Shown one piece after another: positions 24,823-32,045 of a DNA stretch of 52,854 nucleotides. The DNA is from Acidimicrobiia bacterium. GTDB taxonomy: Bacteria; Acidobacteriota; Vicinamibacteria; Vicinamibacterales; UBA2999. The position numbers were made by a program, and so were the translations under genes. Every line of letters begins with the position of its first letter. Position 1 is the stretch's first letter. The notes under the pieces are model-generated. The model had not been told where the DNA came from. It saw nothing but the letters and a program-made list of their open reading frames with translations, and ran no database searches. Where the stretch lies: assembly GCA_016871275.1 (NCBI GenBank), contig VFZG01000022.1:1-52854 (forward strand), written 5' to 3'.

Positions 24823-24866
24823 CGCCGCACCGTGTCCTGGTCTGTGCCGTGTGAGCGTTCTGTGGC

Positions 24867-26525
24867 CTACGTCCGCTTGAAGTCATAGTGCGGCCGGCCG
24901 GCACGCCCGTAGGTCATCAACGCGCCCTTTTCGCCGACGGCATTCGGGCGCTGGAAGATCCAGTTCTGCCACGCGGTGAGTCGGCCGAAAATCTTCGTCT
25001 CCATCGTTTCCGGTCCCGCGAAGCGCAGGTTGGCTTCCATGCCGGTCAACGCATCCGGCGAAAACGCCGCGCGCGCCTCAATCGCCATCCGCACTTCGTC
25101 GTCCCAGTCGATGTCGTCGGGCGCCGAGAAGATCAGGCCGGCCGCGAGCGCCGCCGGCGCGTCGAACGGGCCGTCGTGCGTCAGCGCCTGGTCCACCGAC
25201 TCGGGCTCACCGAGGAAGCGGACCTGCAACCGCGACAGGCCGTTGCTCATGGGATAGGCGCCGCCGTTCATCACCGACAGACGAACGGTGTTGTCGTCGT
25301 CCGGGTGGTCGATCATGTAGGCGCGATCGGCGGCGAGGGCCAGCTCGAACAGCGTGCCGGCGAAGGCGTTGCCCGGCTCGATCAAAGCGAAGAAGCTGCG
25401 CGCGGTGAGATCCACGCGCTTCAGCGTGCGGCGAATGTGACCGGTGATTTCCCGCACCAGCCAGTGCGACTGGTTGGCGTGCAGCACCTCGTCGACGGCG
25501 ACGACGGCTTCGGGATTGCCGACGGCGCGCACGATCACGGTGCCGACTTCCGGCTCATTCAGGCGCAGCCGCAGCAGGCAGTCATCCAACTCGCGGAAGG
25601 CCCGCAGCGCCCACGACTGATCGCCGGCCTGCTGGTACTCCTCACCCGACTGCGGCTGCGGTGAATCAGGCGCGGCGATGGTGAGGTCGCACGTGCGCTT
25701 GGCGCGATCGATGCTGCCCTTCACGCACCGGTATTCAATGACGTCCGCGGTGATCGACGGATTCAGCGGGCCCAGGGCGATGCCGGGGCCCGCCGCCGGG
25801 CGATCGGACTTGGCCGCCAGCGCCTGCGCATGCCTGGCGACGGACTCCCGGAACTTGCTGGTTGGGTAGGTCGCATCCACGAAGCGGCCTTCAACGGCGC
25901 GCTTGCCGCGCACGCCTTCGGTCAGCGTGCTGAAGTCGTCGGCGAGATCGCGCCGGACCTTGCGCTTGTCGACGACGCGCGTGAGTCCGCCGGTGCCGGG
26001 CAGCACGCCCAGCAGCGGAGTCTCCGGCAGTGCCACCGACGCCGCGCCATCATCCACGATCACGATTTCGTCGCACGCCAGGGCGAGCTCGTAGCCGCCG
26101 CCGGCGCAAATGCCGTTGACCGCGGCCAGGAACTTCACGCCGCTGTTCGCGCTCATGTCTTCCATGCCGAGGCGCGTCTCGTTGGTGAACTTGCAGAAGT
26201 TGACCTTGAAGCCGTGGCTCGAGCTGCCGAGCATGAAGATGTTGGCGCCGGCGCAGAAGATGCGCGGCTTGAGGCTGGTCAACACCACGGCGTGCACTTC
26301 GGGGTGCTCGAAGCGCAGGCGCTGCAGGATGTCGGCGAGCTCGATGTCGACGCCGAGGTCGTACGAGTTGAGCTTCAGCTGGTAATCGTTCGGGCGCAGG
26401 CCGGCGTCCTCGCGGACGTCCATCGCGAGCGTGGCGACGTGCCCATCGATGGTCAGCTTCCAGTGCTTGTAGTGCGAGGGGTTGACTTCGAAATTGACGG
26501 ACGGCGTTGCGGCGGTCTGTTCCAC
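24867..26525 (-). CDS. boxC: 2,3-Epoxybenzoyl-CoA dihydrolase
   Basis: A 552-residue two-part crotonase-fold enzyme that hydrolytically opens the epoxide ring of 2,3-epoxybenzoyl-CoA to an aldehyde plus formate. The N-terminal half carries RIFCAGANIFMLG, NGICAGGGYELALACDEI and PETPLLGVLPGTGGLTRVVD. The C-terminal half holds a degenerate second crotonase domain (GNAFAGTLFELALAADRAYM). Start codon is GTG (26523-26525). First gene of the box operon and divergent from the TetR gene over 62 bp that contain an 18-bp palindrome. Confidence 0.95.
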   Translation of the reverse strand: MEQTAATPSVNFEVNPSHYKHWKLTIDGHVATLAMDVREDAGLRPNDYQLKLNSYDLGVDIELADILQRLRFEHPEVHAVVLTSLKPRIFCAGANIFMLGSSSHGFKVNFCKFTNETRLGMEDMSANSGVKFLAAVNGICAGGGYELALACDEIVIVDDGAASVALPETPLLGVLPGTGGLTRVVDKRKVRRDLADDFSTLTEGVRGKRAVEGRFVDATYPTSKFRESVARHAQALAAKSDRPAAGPGIALGPLNPSITADVIEYRCVKGSIDRAKRTCDLTIAAPDSPQPQSGEEYQQAGDQSWALRAFRELDDCLLRLRLNEPEVGTVIVRAVGNPEAVVAVDEVLHANQSHWLVREITGHIRRTLKRVDLTARSFFALIEPGNAFAGTLFELALAADRAYMIDHPDDDNTVRLSVMNGGAYPMSNGLSRLQVRFLGEPESVDQALTHDGPFDAPAALAAGLIFSAPDDIDWDDEVRMAIEARAAFSPDALTGMEANLRFAGPETMETKIFGRLTAWQNWIFQRPNAVGEKGALMTYGRAGRPHYDFKRT

Positions 26526-26544
26526 GAGCGCAGTTTACTACGAT

Positions 26545-26562
26545 TTTAAACGTTCGTTCAAA
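26545..26562. promoter_or_regulatory. Palindromic operator candidate between boxC and the TetR gene
   Basis: tttaaacgttcgttcaaa reads TTTRAACGWWCGTTYAAA on both strands (14 of 18 positions symmetric), typical in size and form for a TetR-family operator. A TATAGT at 26570-26575 is a good -10 for the TetR gene, so the palindrome would cover its -35; on the other strand TTGAAC (26556-26561) is a possible -35 for boxC. Binding by the adjacent TetR protein would control both directions. Confidence 0.6.
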
Positions 26563-26587
26563 CTCGTGATATAGTGGCGCCACCCGC

Positions 26588-27169
26588 ATGTCACGACAGC
26601 CGGCCACCACGGACCGTCGCATCGAGATCCTGAAGAGCGCGGCGGCCGCGTTCCGCCGGCGCGGCTACCACGGCGCCAGCGTGGACGAAATTGCGTCGGC
26701 GCTCGAAATGACCAAGGGCAACCTGTACTACTACTTCAAGAACAAGGAAGAGATCCTCTTCGCCTGCCACGAGTACTCGCTCGGCAAGCTGCTGGTGCTG
26801 ATGGACGAGGTCGAGGCCGAATCGCTGTCGCCCGACGCCAGGCTGCGCCGGCTGGTGCTGGCATTCGTGCATCTCATCCTCGACGACCTGCACGGCACCG
26901 CGCTGACGCTCGATCCCGAGGCGCTGTCACCACCGCTCTTGAAGCGCATCATCGCCAAGCGCGATCGCTTCGATCACGGCATCCGCACCATCATCCAGCA
27001 GGGCATTGACCAGGGCGTGTTCAAGCCGGGCGATCCGAAGATGATCGAGTTCGCGATGATGGGCGCGATCAACTGGATCTCGAAGTGGTTCGATCCGAAC
27101 GGCGCGATGACCTCCGACCAGATCGGCGATGCATTCGCCGACTACCTGGTGGGAGGGTTGCAGCAGTAA
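26588..27169 (+). CDS. TetR-family transcriptional regulator
   Basis: A 193-residue TetR regulator. The N-terminal DNA-binding domain (about 10-57) reads RIEILKSAAAAFRRRGYHGA, ASVDEIASALEMTKGNLYYYF, with the standard K-x-x-L/I-Y-x-H/Y-F end of the recognition region. The C-terminal helical ligand domain resembles regulators of acyl-CoA or aromatic metabolism (TetR_C, WISKWFDPNGAMTSDQIGDA). The divergent boxC gene and palindrome suggest it represses the box genes, with an aromatic acyl-CoA as likely inducer. The stop codon is directly followed by the ATG of the MBL-fold gene. Confidence 0.9.
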   Translation: MSRQPATTDRRIEILKSAAAAFRRRGYHGASVDEIASALEMTKGNLYYYFKNKEEILFACHEYSLGKLLVLMDEVEAESLSPDARLRRLVLAFVHLILDDLHGTALTLDPEALSPPLLKRIIAKRDRFDHGIRTIIQQGIDQGVFKPGDPKMIEFAMMGAINWISKWFDPNGAMTSDQIGDAFADYLVGGLQQ

Positions 27170-27865
27170 ATGGAAACGCTCCACATTACCTTTTTGGGTC
27201 ACAGCACATTCCGCCTCCGAACGCCCGGCGGCCAGGAGCTGCTGCTCGACCCGTGGTTCACCGGCAACCCGTCATTTCCCGAGTCGGCGCGACCAACCAA
27301 GGCCGACCTGATCCTGGTTTCGCACGGGCACAGCGATCACATCACCGACGCCGCGGCCTTGGCCAAACACACGTCGGCGACCGTGGTCGGCATCTGGGAA
27401 GTGACGTCGTGGCTGGGGTCAAAGGGCGTGCAGAACCTCGAGCCGATGAACAAGGGCGGCACCATCACCACCAAGGGCCTGCGCATCACGATGACGGACG
27501 CGCGCCACAGCAGCAGCATTGACGACAACGGCATCGTGTATCTGGGAGAAGCCGCCGGCTTCGTGGTGCGGCTCGAGAACGGCCAGACGATCTACTACGC
27601 CGGCGACACCAGCCTGTTCGGTGACATGACACTGATCGCCGAGCTCTACGAACCAGACATCGCCTTCCTGCCAATCGGCGATCGATTCACGATGGGTCCT
27701 GACACCGCGGCCATGGCGGCGCGATGGTTGGGCGTGAAGCAAGTGGTGCCGATGCACTGGGGCACCTTCCCACTGCTGACCGGAACACCTGAACAGCTCA
27801 AGACACACCTCGCCGGCAGTGGAATCGAAGTGCTGACACTCTCACCCGGCGAAACAGCCCGCTAG
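27170..27865 (+). CDS. UPF0173-type metal-dependent hydrolase (MBL fold)
   Basis: A 231-residue metallo-beta-lactamase-fold protein. Motifs in order: FLGHSTF, SHGHSDHITD (HxHxDH), ARHSS, YYAGDTSLFGDM (metal-bridging Asp) and PMHWGTFPLL (final His). This is the full set for a two-metal site of the UPF0173 family. Substrate unknown. The ATG directly abuts the TetR stop, so they are co-transcribed. The tail (GETAR) borders a GATCAAC repeat. Confidence 0.9.
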   Translation: METLHITFLGHSTFRLRTPGGQELLLDPWFTGNPSFPESARPTKADLILVSHGHSDHITDAAALAKHTSATVVGIWEVTSWLGSKGVQNLEPMNKGGTITTKGLRITMTDARHSSSIDDNGIVYLGEAAGFVVRLENGQTIYYAGDTSLFGDMTLIAELYEPDIAFLPIGDRFTMGPDTAAMAARWLGVKQVVPMHWGTFPLLTGTPEQLKTHLAGSGIEVLTLSPGETAR

Positions 27866-27896
27866 ATCAACAGATCAACGGGTCAACAGTTCGAGA
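27866..27896. repeat. GATCAAC-type octamer repeat
   Basis: agatcaac agatcaac gggtcaac ag: three and a quarter 8-bp units occupy the gap between the MBL-fold gene and lipA. No inverted partner is visible here. Confidence 0.55.
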
Positions 27897-27914
27897 GATA
27901 CTAGTCGAGGTTCG

Positions 27915-28829
27915 ATGGTTGAAGCGCCGCTGCAGTTCATCAAGCCGAGGGCACCGAAGCCCGAGTGGCTGAAGGTGCGCGCGCCGGGGTCGGAACACTA
28001 CCTGCGGCTGCGCAGCATCATGCGCGACCTCAAGCTCAACACGGTCTGCGAGGATGCCCACTGCCCCAACATCGGCGAGTGCTGGCATCACGGCACGGCG
28101 ACCTTCATGATCCTGGGCGACATCTGCACGCGCGCCTGCACCTACTGCGCGGTTGCCCATGGCCGCCCGGCGACACTGGACATCGACGAGCCGCGCCGCG
28201 TCGGCGAAGCCGTCGAAAAGATGGGCCTGAACTACGCGGTGATCACCTCGGTCGATCGCGACGACCTGGCGGACGGCGGCGCCGGGATCTACGCCGACAC
28301 GATTCGCGACATCAAGCGGCGGCTGCCGGATTGCCGGGTCGAAGTGCTGATTCCCGATTTCAAAGGCGACGAGTCATCGCTGCGCACCGTGCTCGACGCT
28401 CGGCCGGACGTGCTCAATCACAACACCGAGACCGTGCCGCGTCTGTATCGCGCCGTCCGCTCGGGCGGCAAGTATTCCCGGCTGCTGGAACTGCTCGACC
28501 GCTCGCGCACCTACGCCCCGGACATCCCGACCAAGACCGGCATGATGATGGGTCTTGGCGAGGAGCACGATGAAGTGATGGAAGTGTTCAAGGACCTGCG
28601 CAAGGCCGGCGTCTCGATCCTGACGCTCGGGCAGTACCTGCGTCCTTCAGAGAACCACGCCGTGATGACACGCTACTACCACCCCGACGAGTTCAAGGAG
28701 CTCAAGCGCATTGCGATGGGGATGGGATTCGTCCACGTCGAAGCCGGACCGCTGGTGCGCAGTTCCTACCACGCTCATGAACAGGCCGAGGCAGCTCGCA
28801 ACAGTCTTCAGTCGACAGTCGGCAGTTAA
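27915..28829 (+). CDS. lipA: Lipoyl synthase
   Basis: A 304-residue radical-SAM enzyme that inserts two sulfurs into protein-bound octanoyl groups to make lipoate. Both iron-sulfur clusters are defined: the auxiliary cluster by Cys45, Cys50 and Cys56 (CEDAHCPNIGEC) and the radical-SAM cluster by Cys71, Cys75 and Cys78 (CTRACTYC). The C-terminal RSSYHAHE holds the cluster-ligating Ser. AceF in this window is an expected acceptor. The last residues (NSLQSTVGS) are encoded by the start of a GACTGTC-type array and extend past the usual end. Confidence 0.95.
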   Translation: MVEAPLQFIKPRAPKPEWLKVRAPGSEHYLRLRSIMRDLKLNTVCEDAHCPNIGECWHHGTATFMILGDICTRACTYCAVAHGRPATLDIDEPRRVGEAVEKMGLNYAVITSVDRDDLADGGAGIYADTIRDIKRRLPDCRVEVLIPDFKGDESSLRTVLDARPDVLNHNTETVPRLYRAVRSGGKYSRLLELLDRSRTYAPDIPTKTGMMMGLGEEHDEVMEVFKDLRKAGVSILTLGQYLRPSENHAVMTRYYHPDEFKELKRIAMGMGFVHVEAGPLVRSSYHAHEQAEAARNSLQSTVGS

Positions 28830-28976
28830 GCGTTTTCAATCTGCAGTCCGCAATCCAGTGCCAAGTCGCTCAGTCCGGAACTGAAACCTGCGGACTGACT
28901 GGAGACTGCTGAATGAACTGAAAACCGTTGACTGACAACTCTTCACTGCCGACTGCTGACTGCTGACTGCCTCAGC
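28807..28976. repeat. CAGTCNN / GACTGCT inverted heptamer array
   Basis: The array starts in the lipA 3' end (cagtctt cagtcga cagtcgg cagtt) and ends with gactgct gactgct gactgcc just before the ankyrin stop. The central part has scattered gactga/cagtcc units. The two ends are roughly opposite-strand copies. It lies between convergent genes, where it could act as a terminator. Confidence 0.6.
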
Positions 28977-30669
28977 AGCTCACACACTTGTTGTTGTTGA
29001 CCGCTCCGAGACTGGCGAGCAGCGCAATGGTCTCCGGATACGGCTGCGTGCGCTGCACCGGGCCGTTCGCGACATCGATCGTCGTCTGGCCGGCGCGATT
29101 CACCTTTTTCACATCCGCGCCCTTCGAGACCAGGAACCTGACCATTTCCGTGTCGCCACGCGCGGCGGCGTGATGGACGATGGTGTTGCCGTCGGCGTCG
29201 ACGGCGTTGACGTCGGCGCCAAGCTCTTCGACGAGGTACTTCACGGCCGGCAGCATGCCCGACGGCGCGACGTGGTGTGAATTGCCGGCGAAGCCCTGCG
29301 CGTAGCCGGGACCTGCTGCCGCGTGCAGCGCCGAGGCGTTCGGACCGCCGACCGGAATCGGCGACCGGCCGGTCTTGTCTGCGCCGGCCGCCGGATCCTC
29401 CGGCCCGCGCCGCGAGAAGAGCCTCATCGTCGGGACGGCCGGATCGGCGCCATACGAGATCAACAGCTTCATCGCCGCCACATCCGCCGCGTAGGCGGCG
29501 CGCCAGAACGGTGTGGCGCCGGCTTCGTCGACGCCGGACTGATCGAAGTTGTAGCCCGAGAACCACACCTTGCGGCGGACGCGGGCGTTGGGATCGGCGC
29601 CCTTGTCGAGCAGGAGCTTCAGCAGGTCGAGATAGCCGTGCGATTGCTGCAGGTGCGAGCGTGGTTGCGGATACGCGGCAATCGGCGCCCAGTGGACGTT
29701 GAGCACCGCATAGAGCGGCGACACGCCGGCGTCGTTGATCAGATTCGGATCGGCGCCCTGCTCGATGTAATACGCCGCCAGATCGAAGTGGCCGTTCACC
29801 AGCGCGGTGAGCAGCGGCGACGCCTGATCGCCGGGACTGACCAGGTTCACATCCGCTCCGCCCTCCACCAGCGCGCGGCCGGCAGTCACGCTGCCCTGCC
29901 TGGACGCGAAGTGCAGCGCGGTCAGGCCACCTTGCGTGCCAATCAGTTCGTTGTAGCGGTAGCCGCGCGTGACACCGGCAACGCCGCCGCCGGGCTGTTG
30001 CTGCTGCGGCCGCCCCGTCCCATCATCGATGGTCACCGTCAACGACTTGAGATCGGCCACGGATGAGGCCACCTTCCAGTCGGCGCCGCGCTGCATCAGC
30101 AGGCGCACCACGTCGGCTCGATCGAGACCCGCGGCGACCATCAGTGCGGTCTGGCCGAAGCCCTTCTCCTTCGCGTTGAGATCCGCGCCTGTTTCAATGA
30201 GGCGCGTCACCGTGTCCGTGCTTCCCGATCGCGCGGCCAGCATGAGCGACGTCGCCCCGGTCGACGTGACACCGTTGGTGTCGGCGCCGGCAGCGATCAG
30301 TGCCGCGACGACGGCGGCGTGTCCGCCCTGGCTCGCCATGTGCAGTGAGGTGATCCCGCCAAGGCGGGTTGTGGCGCGAATGTTCGCGCCCGCCGAGAGC
30401 AGCATCTGGGTCAGCGCCGCATCGCCGTTGGTGGCAGCCCAGTGCAGCGCCGTCATGCCGTCGCCCTGCGCCGCGTTCACGTCGGCGCCATTCTTCAGCA
30501 GCGCCTTGACCGCGGCGGCATCCTTGGCCTTGGCTGCGGCCCAGAGGGGGTCGGGACCATTTGTCGCCAAAGTTGGCCCTTGGAGGCCAGCAATCGCGAC
30601 AACGAGGGTTGCCACCCACAATAGTTGGGACCATGGGGACGACAAATGGTCCCGACCCCCGGCCCTCAC
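28972..30669 (-). CDS. Secreted ankyrin-repeat protein
   Basis: 565 residues. A probable signal peptide lies at about 12-36 (LLWVATLVVAIAGLQGPTLA). About ten ankyrin repeats follow, e.g. DGMTALHWAATNGDAALTQM, GGITSLHMASQGGHAAVVAA, DGNTIVHHAAARGDTEMV. A long break in the middle (about 380-430) is Arg/Gly-rich. The tail ends NNNKCVSC, a possible CxxC. GTG start overlaps the DUF1552 stop (GTGA), so it is the last gene of the DUF1592-DUF1552 operon. The signal-peptide codons are bracketed by a perfect 21-bp inverted repeat. Probably a periplasmic protein-binding scaffold. Confidence 0.8.
   Translation of the reverse strand: MRAGGRDHLSSPWSQLLWVATLVVAIAGLQGPTLATNGPDPLWAAAKAKDAAAVKALLKNGADVNAAQGDGMTALHWAATNGDAALTQMLLSAGANIRATTRLGGITSLHMASQGGHAAVVAALIAAGADTNGVTSTGATSLMLAARSGSTDTVTRLIETGADLNAKEKGFGQTALMVAAGLDRADVVRLLMQRGADWKVASSVADLKSLTVTIDDGTGRPQQQQPGGGVAGVTRGYRYNELIGTQGGLTALHFASRQGSVTAGRALVEGGADVNLVSPGDQASPLLTALVNGHFDLAAYYIEQGADPNLINDAGVSPLYAVLNVHWAPIAAYPQPRSHLQQSHGYLDLLKLLLDKGADPNARVRRKVWFSGYNFDQSGVDEAGATPFWRAAYAADVAAMKLLISYGADPAVPTMRLFSRRGPEDPAAGADKTGRSPIPVGGPNASALHAAAGPGYAQGFAGNSHHVAPSGMLPAVKYLVEELGADVNAVDADGNTIVHHAAARGDTEMVRFLVSKGADVKKVNRAGQTTIDVANGPVQRTQPYPETIALLASLGAVNNNKCVSC
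30546..30660. repeat. REP-like element: perfect 21-bp inverted repeat inside the ankyrin gene
   Basis: 30546-30566 and 30640-30660 are exact reverse complements (core GGGGGTCGGGACCATTTG), separated by 73 bp. Both arms are translated: the outer as part of GGRDHLSS and the inner as TNGPDP. A related head (GGGGGTCAGATTC) occurs at 12008-12020. Size and layout fit a paired REP (BIME-like) or small MITE. Confidence 0.75.
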
Positions 30670-32045
30670 GACTGCACCGCGTTGAGGTCCATGGGTTTGG
30701 TCGAATCACCAAACTGATTGAAGTCGACGCCGATGGCGTTCAAGGCCGCGAGCATCGCGTTTGCCATTGGCGCGCCGTCGTCGGCCTTGATGTGGCGGTT
30801 GCCCTTCAGCGCGCCGCCGGCCTTGCCCATGAAGAACAGCGGGCAGCGCTTATGGTTGTGCAGGTTCGAATTGCCCATCGCCGATCCGTAGATCAGCAGC
30901 GAGTTGTCGAGCACGTTGCCGTCGCCGTCGGGAATCGCCTTCAGCTTGTCGAGCAGGTACGGCACCAGGCCGACGTGCCAGGTGTTGATCTTCTGGAAGT
31001 CGGCGATGCGCTCATCGCGATCGAGGTGATGCGAGCCGGTGTGGAACGCCGCGTTCGATCCGCTCGCGGCGAATACGCGGTTCGACACGTCGCGGCTGAA
31101 CTTGAACGAGAAGATGCGCGTCGTGTCGGCGGCGAAGGCCACCGCCTGCAGGTCGAACATCAGCTTGACGTGCTCTTCGAAGGCATCGGGGACGCCGATC
31201 GGCGCGCCCGGCAACTCGCGCGCCTCGCCGCTCTTGTTCGACTGCTCCACCTTCTGGATGCGGCGCTCGATCTCGCGAACCTCATCGAGATAGTCGGCCA
31301 GCCGCGCCCGGTCCGCGGGCCCGAGCCGGCGCCGCAGATCGCCCACCGATTCGGCGACGAAGTCGAGGATGCTCTGATCGTCCTTGCGGCGGGCGCGCCG
31401 GGCCTCGGGGGTCGCGCCGACACCGAACAACTGGTCGAACACCACGCGCGGGTCGCGGATCATCGGCAGCGGATCTTCCGGCGACGCCCAGCTGATAGTG
31501 TCGGTGTAGACGCAGGAATAGTTGTAGGAGCAGCCGCCGGCCTGATCGACGTTTTCGATGCACAACTGCATCGACGGAATCGGCGTCGCGTCGCCGAACT
31601 TCTGCGCGTAGATCTGATCGAACGACGTGCCCGCGGAGACGTCGGAGCCCTGCGTCTGCTTCGGTTTGGCCTGCGTCAGGAACACGGCGGCGGATCGGAA
31701 GTGGTCGGCGCCGATCTCGGATGCCGCAAACGCCTCGGCGTTGCGCACGTCGGTGTTGCTGACAATCGTCAGGTAGTCGCGGTACGGCTCGAGCGACCGC
31801 AGGCTGGTCGGGCTGAGATCGAACGCCGAGCCAGTGGCCGCCGGCGACCACATGTTCTGCTTGATGCCGTAGGCAGTGCTGCCCGCCGCGCCGTGCACCA
31901 TCTCCATGGCAATCAGGCGCACCGGCCTCGGTCCCTGCGCGCTCACCCGCGCCGGGGCCATGGCCTCGAGGAATGGCAATGCGACAGTCGCGCCCATGCC
32001 CTTCAGAGCGGTGCGACGAGAAAGGTTCTTACCGGTCATGAACAT
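30666..32045 (-). CDS. DUF1552 domain protein (Tat-exported)
   Basis: 459 residues. A twin-arginine signal (LSRRTALKGMG, then VALPFLEAMAPARVSA) marks Tat export, implying a folded or cofactor-containing protein. The body matches DUF1552 (LIAMEMVHGAAG, SIQLCIEN-like PSMQLCIENVDQAGG, NLHNHKRCPLFFMGKAGG). Function is unknown; the family is related by recollection to sulfatase/alkaline-phosphatase-like proteins and is nearly always encoded next to a DUF1592 cytochrome-like protein, as here. The ATG at 32045 overlaps the upstream TGA by one base; a second in-frame ATG at 32039 is possible. Confidence 0.88.
   Translation of the reverse strand: MFMTGKNLSRRTALKGMGATVALPFLEAMAPARVSAQGPRPVRLIAMEMVHGAAGSTAYGIKQNMWSPAATGSAFDLSPTSLRSLEPYRDYLTIVSNTDVRNAEAFAASEIGADHFRSAAVFLTQAKPKQTQGSDVSAGTSFDQIYAQKFGDATPIPSMQLCIENVDQAGGCSYNYSCVYTDTISWASPEDPLPMIRDPRVVFDQLFGVGATPEARRARRKDDQSILDFVAESVGDLRRRLGPADRARLADYLDEVREIERRIQKVEQSNKSGEARELPGAPIGVPDAFEEHVKLMFDLQAVAFAADTTRIFSFKFSRDVSNRVFAASGSNAAFHTGSHHLDRDERIADFQKINTWHVGLVPYLLDKLKAIPDGDGNVLDNSLLIYGSAMGNSNLHNHKRCPLFFMGKAGGALKGNRHIKADDGAPMANAMLAALNAIGVDFNQFGDSTKPMDLNAVQS

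Noticed and set aside
28900-28976. Regular gactgct units as a CRISPR array
   Set aside because: Units are 7 bp without unique spacers and no cas gene is present.
30546-30660. Inverted repeat as an intrinsic terminator
   Set aside because: It lies inside the ankyrin coding sequence with a 73-bp loop and no T-run.
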